Of a DNA stretch of 64,000 bases, positions 22,477-34,302 are shown one piece after another. The translations under genes and the position numbers were made by a program. The notes below the pieces were generated by a model, which made no database searches, had not been told where the DNA came from, and saw nothing but the letters and a program-made list of their open reading frames with translations. How positions within the stretch are numbered: position 1 is the stretch's first letter; every line of letters starts with the position of its first letter. Source of the stretch: Thermothelomyces thermophilus ATCC 42464 (Eukaryota > Ascomycota > Sordariomycetes > Sordariales > Chaetomiaceae); NCBI RefSeq assembly GCF_000226095.1, contig NC_016472.1, positions 7,502,001 to 7,566,000 of the forward strand, in the 5' to 3' direction.

Positions 22477-23060
22477 CTTCTCTACCTTGTTCGTTTGATG
22501 GAAGTGAGATCGCTGGGGCTGACTGTTCGTGTAAACCGAAATGGGAAAGGTCTGGATTGAGCTTGGTGTTGATTAGTTACTGTACGGATGTATGTACGGA
22601 TTACATACCTGCCTGCCTACGCGGTAAGGTACTATGTAATCCGTACAGTACGTTACTAGGGGAGTCTTGGCGCAGTGATGCAGTTAGGCGAGCTCTGCTC
22701 CGATTGCCCAGGTCTTGGCCTTTTTGGCCCCGTGCCTGTGCGCCAGAGGTGCTAGTTAGTGTAGGCACGCTGGCAACGAAAGTGGGCTTGGCTCCCTGTA
22801 TGTACCTAACTAGTAACTAGCTGTTCCATAGGCTGCCGTTGCTGGGCAGATTTGCAGAGATGCAGCATGTCAACCCCGAGACCAAAAAATCGCGTCGCAT
22901 TCACGCCATTCAAAACTGACCCTGAAAGACGGCCGATTCGTTCAACACTGATATTCACCACATTCCCACCGCCCTAGGTTTTCAGAACAGCCGGCTCGAT
23001 CCCATTGGTTGCACATCTTCCTTTTATTAGCCTTCTCTTGCACCAAGCAGCCAGCCGACT
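22477..23060. other. Divergent promoter region of ATG29 and the Nup35/53-like gene
   Basis: About 580 bp shared by two divergent genes. It holds a 14 bp perfect inverted repeat (22594-22646). No gene. Confidence 0.55.
22594..22646. repeat. 14 bp inverted repeat in a divergent promoter
   Basis: GTACGGATTACATA (22594-22607) and its exact reverse complement TATGTAATCCGTAC (22633-22646), spacer 25 nt. A second overlapping pair is ACTGTACGGAT (22579) and ATCCGTACAGT (22639). Confidence 0.9.
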
Positions 23061-24463
23061 ATGGCGCCCTTAATTCTGCACAACGTGCCCGACGAAGAGC
23101 TCTACGTCGGCGACGACGGCATCCAAAGACCCTATGCCATGGTCTTCCCACAGTACGTGCTGCGGCTTGCTTGCATGCTTGACGCCATGTTTTCTAACTC
23201 AAACGCGCCCGCAGGCAGGACGGGTCCTTGCGATCGAGGAAGATGACGCACGAGACGGGCTCTTTCGGCAAGTCGACGCGCCGAACAAGATCCAAAATCG
23301 CCACGCCGGCGAAGCGAGAAGACCCTACGTTAGCCGCGGCGGACAAGGTGTTTAGCAGTTGGATCGCGAGTCAAAACCAGAATGCGACCCAGGCGAGCGC
23401 CCCCGCCACGTCGGCGCAACGGAGACCGACCCTGAAGCCCTCCACCTCTTCCCAGAGCCTCTCCCAGGCGCAGGACGAGAGCTCTGCCCCGTCCCAAACC
23501 CGCTTCCTGAAACAGCAGCAGGAGCCTACCGAAGTGATATTGCGCGGGTACCGCTCTGCGCAGCAACAATATGCCGCCATCAACCACTACGAGCAGCTCG
23601 CCGGCCGGATATGCGAAGACTACCCGCGCGAGCCACCGGTCGAGAGCCGGCGCTACAAGTCGGAGCTGCGCGACCCGGCCTTCACCCGCCGGCGCGCGCT
23701 GACCCCGGAGGAGCGCGCCAAGGTGAACCGGGCCGACAGCGGCGAGCACTGGGTCAAGGTGACGTTCGAGTCCGCCGAGGCCGCCGACGCGGCCATCTTC
23801 GCCTCGCCGCAAAAGGTCCTCGGCCACCTGGTCTACGCCGAGCCGTACCACGGCATCCCGCCCCTGCGGGACGAGCCGATCCCCGACCCGTCCACCATGA
23901 CGGGCAGCGGGCTGCAGCGGACGTGGTCGTCGTCCAACCGGCGGCACTCCCGGACCCAGTCCGGCTTCTCCGCCGCCCAGCAACAGCAACAGCAACAGCA
24001 GCCTGGCGGCGGCGGCCTCGACTGGTCGCCCCCGCGCTCGCACGCCTCCACCTCGCTGACCGCCGACACCACGACGATCGACTCCGCCCCGGACACCACC
24101 ACGGCCTCCTCGAGCACGGTCGGCATAGCCAACGGGGCCCCGCCGGCCGCGCCGCAGGAGGACAACAGCAACAGCAACCCCGACGGCGAGTTCTGCAGGG
24201 TCATCCCGACCGTGCGCAAGGCCAAGCTCCTGCCCATGGAGCAGGCCCTGCTGCCGGCCCCGTCGCTCGCCCAGCGCATCGCCAACCACGTACCCTTCCT
24301 CCGCTGGTTCAACGGCGCCATGATCGGGAGCGAGGTGCCGCGTACCGAGACCGGCGAGTTTGACTGGAACAGGGCGAGCCTATATTGGAAGCTCATGTGG
24401 TGGCTCGACTTTTTGCTCGGCCTCTTTGGGGGGGAGATCCGGGACGTCGAGAAGGACGATTAG
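23061..24463 (+). CDS. Putative Nup35/Nup53-type nucleoporin with RRM-like fold
   Basis: Two exons, 23061-23152 and 23215-24463, 446 residues; the 62 nt intron has a TCTAAC branch point and the join reads [13 protein letters not shown]. Features: a conserved N-terminus ([20 protein letters not shown]), [12 protein letters not shown], then a folded centre from about residue 120 to 260 ([62 protein letters not shown]) that reads like the noncanonical RRM of Nup35/Nup53. A Gln run and Ser/Thr-rich linker follow, and the C-terminus ([17 protein letters not shown]) could form an amphipathic membrane-binding helix, as known for Nup53. Function would be at the inner ring of the nuclear pore. The family call rests on this layout and could be wrong in detail. 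Confidence 0.7.
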
Positions 24464-24933
24464 GTTGAGATGGGGTGCGAAAAAAAAAAAAAAGGAAGGG
24501 TTGATTGAGGCTGCCAAAAAGGACCGGGAGCGAGGGGCAGATTGTTCCATGCCCTGTAACGTTAGTAACTAACGAATGGTTCTCTTCTGGGCGACATGGT
24601 TAGAGGTCGATACTTCTCGGTGTTGGCTGTCGGGATTTTTCAGGGTCTTTTTCAAGAAGGGGGGGGGAAGGCGCACATTGCTTTGTGGTCCCAGACCGGA
24701 CGGTGGTGGTGTTCGTTTACGTTGTATTTGAGCACCTCCTATTACAATGTTTACAAGTGACCATGATGAGACCTATTTCTCTCTCGATCCCGTCCGCGCA
24801 TGTACAGATAGAGATATTTTCGTTGCTCCAAGTTCGGAGACATGTCCCCTTCAAATCCAGCCCCCTAACGAAGCCCTTGCCCACTGCCGCCATTCATATT
24901 TGGATATATATGTTATATCGTCATTATTGTGCA
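24464..24933. other. Convergent 3' region between Nup-like gene and IVY1
   Basis: About 470 bp with a 13-base A run near 24480 and a G run near 24660. No gene. Confidence 0.5.
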
Positions 24934-26556
24934 TCACTCACCCCACGTTTCCTCGAGTAGATGCTGCGAATCCCCTAGGCCTGAACCGACTCTACCGTGA
25001 ACGCCGTTGTCGGATGACCCATGCCGTAGCCCTTCGTCGCGCCACGGCGACACCTCCCCATCGTCGGCATCCCCATATACGTCCTCGGGAGTCCCTTCAT
25101 CGCCGTGCTGCTGCTGCTCGTCCGCATCGTCGCTGTCTTGCCTTCCCCGCCCCCCCGGATCAGCTGACGATTCCGCGGCGTGGTCTTCGATGTCCTCGAG
25201 CAGGTCCTCCGGATTCAGCCTCAGCGGCTGCGGCTGCGGCGAGAACGGTCGCACGTTCCTCGACCGGTTGAACTCGGAAAATATGCTGTTGCTGTCAGCA
25301 TCCCGGTCTCTCCCCCTCGCCGGGGGGTCCGAGGTGGTCACCGCCTCGGCCAGGCTCTGGTACCGGTCCGGGTCCCCCAGTAGACTATCCGACCTCGAAG
25401 TCTTTCCCCCGCCTTGCGTCGTGTCCGCGCCCGACATGTCCGCCAATATGCTCTTGGGTGGCAAGATGCTGAACAGCTTCGCCCCGCCTTCGCCCGACCC
25501 GACCCCGACCATGGCAGCACCGCTGCCTCCGTCGCCGCCGCCACCACCACCACCATTACCACAACCACCACCTCCTCCTCCTGCTCCTCCTGCTCCTCCT
25601 CCTGGGATGACGCCTCCCTTGCCCGAGAGCGAGCCGATGGCGGCGTCCTCGTCGGCGGCGAACAGGTCGACGCCCCGCTCCAGCAGGTCCTCGAGCCCGC
25701 CGCCGGACCAGCCCTTGCGCGCCAGGCTCTCAAAGATCTCGACCTCGGCCCGCACGAGGCTGCAGCTGGCCTCGACGATGCGGCCGCTCGCCTCCTGGCT
25801 CTCGCGCAGCAGGACGCCGGCGTGCTCGCCGTGCAGGACCGTGAGCCCGTCCAGCCGGGCGGTCAGGGCGACCAGGTGGCCCCTCAGCTGGCCGACGTCC
25901 CTCCTGCGCTGCCGGTTCATCATCTTGACCCCGTCCTTCTCGAGCCGCCGGATCTCCCGGCTCTGCGCCTCGACCGCGCGCGCGTACCGCTCCTCCTCGT
26001 CCTCCACCGCCGCCCGCCACCTGTCCAGGTCCTGCAGGAGCGGCACCTCGAAGGCGCGGTAGACCGTCTCCGAGAGGATGTGCTGGTGGTTGGCGACCAG
26101 GTGCTGCAGGCCGGCGGCGGCCAGGAGGGTGTCGGCGGTGCAGCTGCCGCGCGGGTTGGTGCCGAAGCTGTTGTTGTTGTTGTTGTTGTTGAGGCTGAGC
26201 GGAGGGGGGTTCCCGCCGGCGGCCGCGCCGCTTGTGTTTGTGGTGGTCAGTTCGGCGCGGGCTTCTTTCAGGCGCGCGCAGGACTCGAGGGCCGAGCCGA
26301 ACGTGGAGGCGGCGGTCGAGAGGGCGGCGAGGGCGAGGCGGTAAGCCTTGGCACTGGAGAGAAGGTCTGCGTAGGCGGCCTGGGAATTCGCGAGGTCGGC
26401 TTTCGTCAGGACGGCATGCGGCGGGCGCGGCGGGGGAGGCGGGGGAAGGTTGTATTGGGAGAGTGGGTTCGCGGTCGAGGCATACGAATAAGTCGGGCTT
26501 GCGGGGATGGGCGGCAGTTGCGAAGGCCCCGGTGAGGGCGGTTCGTTTCCTGCCAT
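24934..26556 (-). CDS. ivy1: Ivy1-like phospholipid-binding protein with inverse-BAR-type coiled coil
   Basis: Single exon, 540 residues. The N-terminus is Pro-rich. About 45-290 is helical: LTKADLANSQAAYADLLSSA, KAYRLALAALSTAASTFGSA, HILSETVYRAFEVPLLQDLD, then a long charged coiled coil (EEERYARAVEAQSREIRRLE). This order matches fungal Ivy1, a vacuolar/endosomal protein that binds phosphoinositides and the Rab Ypt7 and influences TORC1 and EGO complex signalling in yeast. The middle holds an Asn run and, at about 310-350, a long Gly-rich run. The C-terminus is acidic and probably disordered. The start Met lies in good context after a noncoding stretch. Family call is good; lipid binding is inferred from the family. 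Confidence 0.78.
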   Translation of the reverse strand: MAGNEPPSPGPSQLPPIPASPTYSYASTANPLSQYNLPPPPPPRPPHAVLTKADLANSQAAYADLLSSAKAYRLALAALSTAASTFGSALESCARLKEARAELTTTNTSGAAAGGNPPPLSLNNNNNNNSFGTNPRGSCTADTLLAAAGLQHLVANHQHILSETVYRAFEVPLLQDLDRWRAAVEDEEERYARAVEAQSREIRRLEKDGVKMMNRQRRRDVGQLRGHLVALTARLDGLTVLHGEHAGVLLRESQEASGRIVEASCSLVRAEVEIFESLARKGWSGGGLEDLLERGVDLFAADEDAAIGSLSGKGGVIPGGGAGGAGGGGGGCGNGGGGGGGDGGSGAAMVGVGSGEGGAKLFSILPPKSILADMSGADTTQGGGKTSRSDSLLGDPDRYQSLAEAVTTSDPPARGRDRDADSNSIFSEFNRSRNVRPFSPQPQPLRLNPEDLLEDIEDHAAESSADPGGRGRQDSDDADEQQQHGDEGTPEDVYGDADDGEVSPWRDEGLRHGSSDNGVHGRVGSGLGDSQHLLEETWGE

Positions 26557-27246
26557 GGTCGATGCGCTGCGTGGACTCTTATGGGCCAGGTCGGGAAGCC
26601 GTGTCGTGGTGGACGGTTATCGGGCGGTAACGCGATAAGTGTATGTACAATACTCGCCAGTTAACCCGGCGACGGGGACTTGTTTATCGCGTCCTTCCGA
26701 GTTCGGTTGGGGTTCCCCCCCCCTTTAAAAAAAAAAAAAGATCACAGATCCACAGAGTTCTTGATTAGATGGGAACGTTCAGGCAAACAAAATCCATGGC
26801 CAACGCTCATGCCAAGAGGAGGAAATCTCCAAAAAGCTAATCAAGGATGGCGATTAGTAGTATCGCGACTCCCCAATCATACCAGTGATAAAACGGGCAT
26901 CGACTGCCCGCCTTAACTGCCTGCCGGATGCCCCAATGTGATAACAGCCGCTGCGGGCCCGACGGTGGGTCGCGTGGCGGCCAAGGCTGGGGGTGCTGGG
27001 AGGGGCGCGAGGGTGGGGGGGTGATAATGGCGCACAGACCTCATTGTGAAGAGTGGACATGGTGGGGTCGTCTTCAATGGAATGTTCGTCGAGGGACGAC
27101 GAGAGTTGACGAACAATTGCGTACGCTTCGAAGTAGAAGGAGCGCTAAATCCTTCTATGGTCGCTTGTTAATGCCCAGTTCGTTCACAAAGTGATATGAC
27201 CCATGATATTCCTCGAAACCAGAAGACGAATTAAAAAAAAGACGAC
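26557..27246. other. Intergenic region upstream of IVY1
   Basis: About 690 bp with an A run at about 26728. It should carry the IVY1 promoter and the 3' end of the thioesterase gene. No gene. Confidence 0.5.
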
Positions 27247-28636
<1,390 letters not shown>

Positions 28637-29826
28637 TTGCGTGTCATGTTTCCATCCTGGATTTCGAGGCACTTCACCGTGTTACTTCTGTCGACTTCGA
28701 TCCTCATTCTGGCGCTGTTGTTAAATTCCTCGTCCCCTCTGGCGCGTAGCCTGCCATCTTTGACCAAGGTCAAGAATTTCAGCTCGTGGTCCAAGCCAGC
28801 ACAGTCCTCGGCCAACATGCCCAAAGCACCGGTGTATTTCTTCAGCCATGGAGGGGTAAGAATTATATAAAAAAAAGAGAGAAAAAAAGAAACAAAAACA
28901 AAAACAAAAACAAAAAAAATTCTCCCAAAACCCTCCCGCTAACTCACGCTTTCCCAGCCTGACGTCCAATACAACAAGACGCACCCGGTCTACCCGGTCC
29001 TCCAGAGGATCGGCAAGGAGATCACGCAGAAAGTGAAGCCCAAGGCCGTGGTGGTCTTCTCGGCTCACTGGCAAGCTGAACCAAACGAGATCCACCTCAA
29101 CAATGCCGAGGATACCGACCTCATCTACGAGTATGTCTGACCCTGATTCGGAACGGGACCCAAGCGAAGAACGATGATGGCTAAAACAACAATCCCTCCC
29201 CCCCCCCCTCCAGCTTCTACGGCTTCCCCCCGGAGTTCTACAAGGCCACGTACCCCAACAAGGGCAGCCCGGAGCTGGCCTCCCGGATCCTCGGCCTGCT
29301 CTCGGACGCGGGCATCCGAGCGAGAGGGGTCAAGCGGGGGCTGGACCACGGCGTCTTCTCGGGCTTCAACGTGGCCTTCAGCCCGGAGGAGAACCCGCTG
29401 GGGTGCCCGCTGGTGCAGGTGTCGCTCTTCAACAGCGAGGACCCGGACGCGCACTTCCGCCTCGGGCAGGCCGTGGCGCCGCTGCGCGACGACAACGTCG
29501 TCATCATCGGCACCGGCATGACGGTGCACAACCTGCGCGACATGCGCTTCGCCCGGGGCAGCCCCGCCGCCCCGCTGCCGTACGTGGCCTCGTTCGACAA
29601 CGCGCTCAAGGAGGCGGTCGAGGCCGACCCGGCCGTGCGCAAGGACCGCATGGCCGCCGTCACCAAGCGGCCCGACGCCAAGCAGGCTCACCCCTGGATG
29701 GACCACCTCATGCCCGTCTACGTGGCGGCCGGCGCCGCCGGCGAGGACAAGGGGGTGCAGACCTGGACGTTTCACGAGTCTTCCTTTGCCTGGGCGCAAT
29801 ATCGGTTCGGGGAGGTGCCGGCTTAA
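28637..29826 (+). CDS. LigB/DODA-type extradiol aromatic ring-opening dioxygenase
   Basis: Three exons, 28637-28855, 28958-29130 and 29214-29826, 334 residues from the first Met. The joined catalytic part starts at MPKAPVYFFSHGGPDVQY and has the metal-binding histidines of class III extradiol dioxygenases: FSHGG, VFSAHW and RGLDHGVF, with TFHESSFAW near the end. Related enzymes open catechol rings (4,5-DOPA dioxygenase, LigB); the substrate here is unknown. The first 60 codons encode a hydrophobic stretch (FTVLLLSTSILILALLLNSS) that would be a signal or membrane anchor; a start at 28817 would give a cytosolic 274-residue protein, the family's usual size. Both are plausible. The introns (102 and 83 nt) preserve frame. 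A (GA)n tract begins a few bases after the stop. Confidence 0.87.

Positions 29827-29829
<3 letters not shown>

Positions 29830-29891
<62 letters not shown>
29830..29891. repeat. (GA)n microsatellite, about 31 units
   Basis: An uninterrupted GA dinucleotide tract of about 61 nt starting 3 nt after the dioxygenase stop codon, so it lies in its 3' UTR. Confidence 0.97.
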
Positions 29892-29894
<3 letters not shown>

Positions 29895-30298
29895 TCACTG
29901 GTTTTACGTGTGCTGAATTCTTGTGGCCCAACTCTTGTCGTCCCGGTTTGTCTTGGTCTAACACATCTATGTGCAGCATCGCTGGGGCTATATAAGTAGA
30001 TAGCTGACTGCCCTGCAAGATCCCCTGTATCGCAGTGAGATCAACATATTTCCTTCTCCCCTGTACGATGAAGTTACAACAACACATGCTGCTGGTGCTG
30101 CTGGTGCTGCTGGTACTGGTCATGAAGCAACGTTACCCTCCCTCCAGAGCTCACGTGTGCAAACGAAGAAGTGCCAACGATCTGGATGATTGCGCCTCTC
30201 CTTCCCAACTCAAATAGTACTCCCCACAGTTTGTTATGGTCATCCAAGGACAGCCGGTCGACCATACATCTGACCGGTCCCCGTAAGTGAGCTCTCCG
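29892..30298. other. Convergent 3' region between dioxygenase and MFS genes
   Basis: About 0.4 kb. It contains an irregular CTG/GGTGCTG triplet tract at about 30085-30120. A short open frame here (30035-30217) has no family features and I do not call it. Confidence 0.5.
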
Positions 30299-32603
30299 TC
30301 ACATGGCGGCCACAACGGTATCGTCGACCAGGTCCGAGATGTCGCCCAGGAACAGGCTCGCCAGGACCGCGACGCCGCCGAAGGCGACGCTGCAGTAGTA
30401 CACCCAGGGGTATGCGTCGGCGTAGGCCTGCTGGCCGGCGGAGACGAGCACCTCCCAGGCGGCGCGGTCACCGTCGACGCCGGGGAGGTCGCGGATCTCG
30501 CGGACCAGGCTGGCGGCGGTGAGGCGGACGACCTGGGTGACGACGGCCGGGTCGGCGATGCCGACGCGGGCGCAGGCGGGCGGGAGGAGGGTGGCGAGTT
30601 CCGGGGCGAGGCGGCGCGCGAGGACGTTGGCGTAGACGGCGTAGCCGACGGCGCCGCCGACGATGCGGACGGCGAGGGTCAGCGCGGTGACGGTGGCGAT
30701 GGCGTCCGGGCGGCACAGGATCGTCGCCACGGTCGAGACGGGGATGGTGATGCCTCCCACGCCGGCGCCGGCCACGAAGAGGATGGCGTACACGGCGCCG
30801 AGGTTGTCGCGCGTGGCGAGCGCCATGCAGCCGCACCCGGCCGTCATGAGCACCGACGCGGCCAGGATCAGGTACCGGATCCGGGAGCCGCGGGTGCGCG
30901 AGAGGAGTACCAGCGAGGCGACGCAGCCGCCGAAAACCCCAAAAGCGAAGGGCATCCCGCGGATGCCGACGCCAACGGGGCTGAAAATGGAATGAGGTTT
31001 AGTGACTTGCTTGATTCTTAAGGGGGGATAAAGAAAAAAAGAAAGGGGGGGGGATGTGTGAAAATGAGACGGAGAAAACTAAAGGACAAAACGTACTCGT
31101 GTCCGTATACGTTGTAAGCTTCCGGAGGCCAGAGGAGCAAGACGGAGAAGAAGTTGGCGCCCGAGATGAAGGTGATGACCATGGTGAGAGCTAGGGCTCG
31201 GGGCTTCTCGCTGAGGTGGCGGGGAACCATGGGGTTGCTAGTGCCGCGTCGCTGCCAGACGGCGAATGCGGCGATGAGGGCGACGCCAACGATAAGGGGG
31301 GCGAGGGTTTGCGCGCTCGACCATGGATACTATACACGCGGATTGCGTTGTCAGGTTCTACAAACACTGGACAAAAAAAAAGGGGGGGTGGGGGGGCAGG
31401 TGTTGATGGAGACGGCTGTTGATGACCAGGCAGTCTTACCTGATACCCTCCAGCTAAGATGCCGACCTCAAACGCAGCCAGCCCGGCGATCGACAGCAGG
31501 CCGCCGACAAAGTCAGTCTTCTTCAGCAAGCCAACCTTGTCCTTCCAGCCGTGAACGCGAGCGCGGAGCGGGGGGAAGTAGAACAGGGCGGTCACGACGA
31601 GAGCGAGAAAGGCCCAGACCGAAGTCACGATGGAGATGTAGCGCCAGGTCGAGCGGGAGGCGATGAGCTGGGCATACATGGCCGAGGGCATGAAGGGGAG
31701 AATGGTCAGGACCATGCCGGCGATGTAGTAGCCGCGGTGGGAGAGCGGGACAAGCTCGGCAGTGCCGGCCAGGGAGGTCAGCTCGTTGATGCCGGTGCCG
31801 ATTCCGGTGATTGTCATGCCAGCTAAACAGGAGAGAGAGAGGTTAGTCAGATATCAGAACATTTCCAAACTTAGATGCCTCTCTTTTCTTCTTCTTCTCC
31901 TCCTCCTCCTCCCCCTCCCCCTCCTCCTCTGCTTCCTTGTCTCTTCTGATCCGTTCTTCTCGGAGACTCACCGATAAACGTGGCCATGTTAAACGCGGCA
32001 CCACAGATGACTTGGCCAAGAATGATAGTAACGTTTCCGGTGATGGCGACGTAGCGGCGGCCCATCAGGTCCGAGAGCGCGCCGACAAAGGGAGCAACGG
32101 CAGCTGTGGCCAGCAGGTTGGCCGTGATGAACCAGACCCAGTAGCTGAGGCCGCCAAGATCGCGGTAGATGTACACCGGCGCGCTAGCTTTTTCATCGTC
32201 GAGGGAACATGAGAACCGGGACAGTAGTTAGTGATCATGAGTGTCTCGCTGCCGAGCGCGCAACTGCGGAGTTCCGACAAGGAAGAGCGTACCGAACAGA
32301 TAGAGAGGAGCCTGGGCGCTCGTCCACATGAATGCCAGCGCGGTCAAGGCCAGCCATCGGCCGATCGTGCTCTGAACGGAACCATTAATCAAGCTGGAAA
32401 CTGGAGAAGAAACAAAAAGAAATAACGAAAACAAATTCCAGCTATGGCAAGGCACGAACCGTGCGATGGAGGCCCTCCCGATCCCCCGCGAGGCCGTCAT
32501 CGCGCACCATTGCGTCGCCGGAAGTGATAGCGCCGAGTTCCTGGCCGAGGCAATGGCGTGCCTCTTCAGAGACAGTGGACTCCTTTGCGGGAGGGGCCGA
32601 CAT
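30299..32603 (-). CDS. TRI12-type major facilitator superfamily transporter
   Basis: Six exons: 32460-32603, 32293-32371, 31972-32187, 31440-31822, 31097-31329 and 30299-30980, 578 residues, about normal for the family. Joined membrane segments include WLALTALAFMWTSAQAPLYL, YWVWFITANLLATAAVAPFV with the MFS signature GALSDLMGRRY, VTIILGQVICGAAFNM, then MTITGIGTGINELTSLAG, a highly characteristic stretch of the TRI12 fungal efflux family, and later LALTMVITFISGANFFSVLL. About 14 hydrophobic segments are expected. TRI12 pumps export toxins at the plasma membrane; relatives also move siderophores. The substrate is unknown. Exon 1 uses a GTTCGT donor, less common but open in frame; the acceptor of exon 3 (AAAAAG/CT) was chosen because it alone keeps frame. 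It lies in tandem with the ferric reductase gene. Confidence 0.83.
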
Positions 32604-34302
32604 TGGGGAGAAACTGTCGTTATAATTCTTTCTCCGGTTCTCTCCTTGTTTCCTGTTCTTGTCTTCCGTTCAAAAACACGGCCGTAAGCTGCGCTTCTTC
32701 GTTCTGTACTCTCGTTTAGTTTTGCTATAGGGACTAGAGACACTGGAATATTTGGAAGGAATATTTGGAAATACCATACCCACACTAAAGACGTGGTAAC
32801 AACCTCGGGGAGGACAGGGAAACGCGAAATTGGTATACTGCCGTGTAGTGATTGAGGAAACGCCACTTCGTGTTGCAGACGAGGGTGCTCTTGTGCGTCT
32901 GCCAGGGAATATAGGGCAGGAACACACAAACGCGGGAAGGAAGGATATTCCGAGTATTCTTTTTCTCCCCCCTTACATCTAAACAAGTTAGATACCTCAG
33001 GTTGTGCTCTGCCCCTTCGTCTCTATTCGAGCTAGTGACCACCTGCCCGTTCCTCAGCCGTTTCAGGTGACCGTCCGAAGTCGAGACTGCCTCCTTCGCG
33101 TGAGTCTGACATGACGATACCGCAAAGAAGGCGGATGGATGTGCTACCTCGAGTGCATCCTGGGTAACAGCGCGATCTGTAAGGAGGGCACCTCTGAAGT
33201 TTTCTGCAGAGGCTGAGTGTTCGGGTCCGTAGAGCTGGGCCCAGTGCTAAGCGCTGTGAGCTCGAATCACACCGACTGCTGGGGCGCGGAATCTGGCTTC
33301 TTTCCCGCAGCAGCAGCAGCAGCAGCAGCAGTAGCTACCCGTTGTGAATGCAAGCAGCTTAAATTGATAATCAAGTCAGTCGCAGCATCACAAGGCCTCT
33401 CCACAAACCATATATCATCCATTTGGTAGGTGGTCCTGCAGGCAACCGATTAAAAGAAAAGAAGAAAAGTTAAAGCCAGAAAGGGAAAGTATCACAATGC
33501 GAGTTACGTGCGAGAAGTCAGTTAATCATTCAGGGCTCGAGTCGGTCCGGTTGCTCCATTACTTTCGCTCCGGTGACGTTGTTCACTAGCCCTTCGCCGT
33601 CCCAGAACGGCCAAGACGAATATGTTGGTTGGATGGTTGCAGACCACACAAAATCATTCAGGCTCTGCTAGCTAAGCTGGCAACCCGGGGCTACAGCAAG
33701 CCTCTCCATCGTCGGGGCGGGACCCTGGGCCTGCTAGCTGCGGCTATGCGACGAGATACATTAAATTGTTGGCAAGAGAGACTGGAAAGAGGGGCCAGTC
33801 AACGAGTTGGATGATGAACGTGTAGATTAAAATAGAGCTCTGTCGGCCGAGGGCCAGGTCGTTAACAGTAGTAAAAAAAGAGATTGGGGAGGCCAGTCCC
33901 TGGGCCGGCCTTGTACCTGAGCCTCATCCAGTACATATATATGTGTATACATATAGAGTGAAGAAAGAGAGAGGGAGAGTGTTCAGAAAGAGGGGATAGA
34001 AGGAAACAACAAGGAAGGATACTTGAATAAAACGTAAATAGATGTGTAGACGTGTTGACGTGCGGGCGCAGTAAGTAGAGCCGCCGCCCCTAATAATCTT
34101 CTCGCTCGAGAGCAGCGTGGTATCCAAGAAAAACAAAGAGAACTAACTCCCCAACGCATGTGGTATCTCTCCCCCCCGGAAACGCCAACAGACCAACAAC
34201 CAAAAGAAACAAAAACCAACAGACCAACAGTGCCCCGTCCTTCCGTTTCCCCCCTTCTCCCTCTTCGCTCCCACAAAGATTTTTTCCTTCCATCCCCCTC
34301 CT
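32604..34302. other. Intergenic region between MFS and ferric reductase genes
   Basis: About 1.7 kb upstream of the MFS gene and downstream of the ferric reductase. It contains an (AGC)8 run near 33309-33332. No gene is supported. Confidence 0.5.

Noticed and set aside
25414-26535. 373-codon plus-strand open frame opposite IVY1
   Set aside because: Antisense shadow of a GC-rich coiled-coil gene; no recognisable domain.
30035-30217. Possible 60-residue peptide with a Leu/Val-rich stretch
   Set aside because: The hydrophobic look comes from a CTG/GTG triplet tract; there is no other support.
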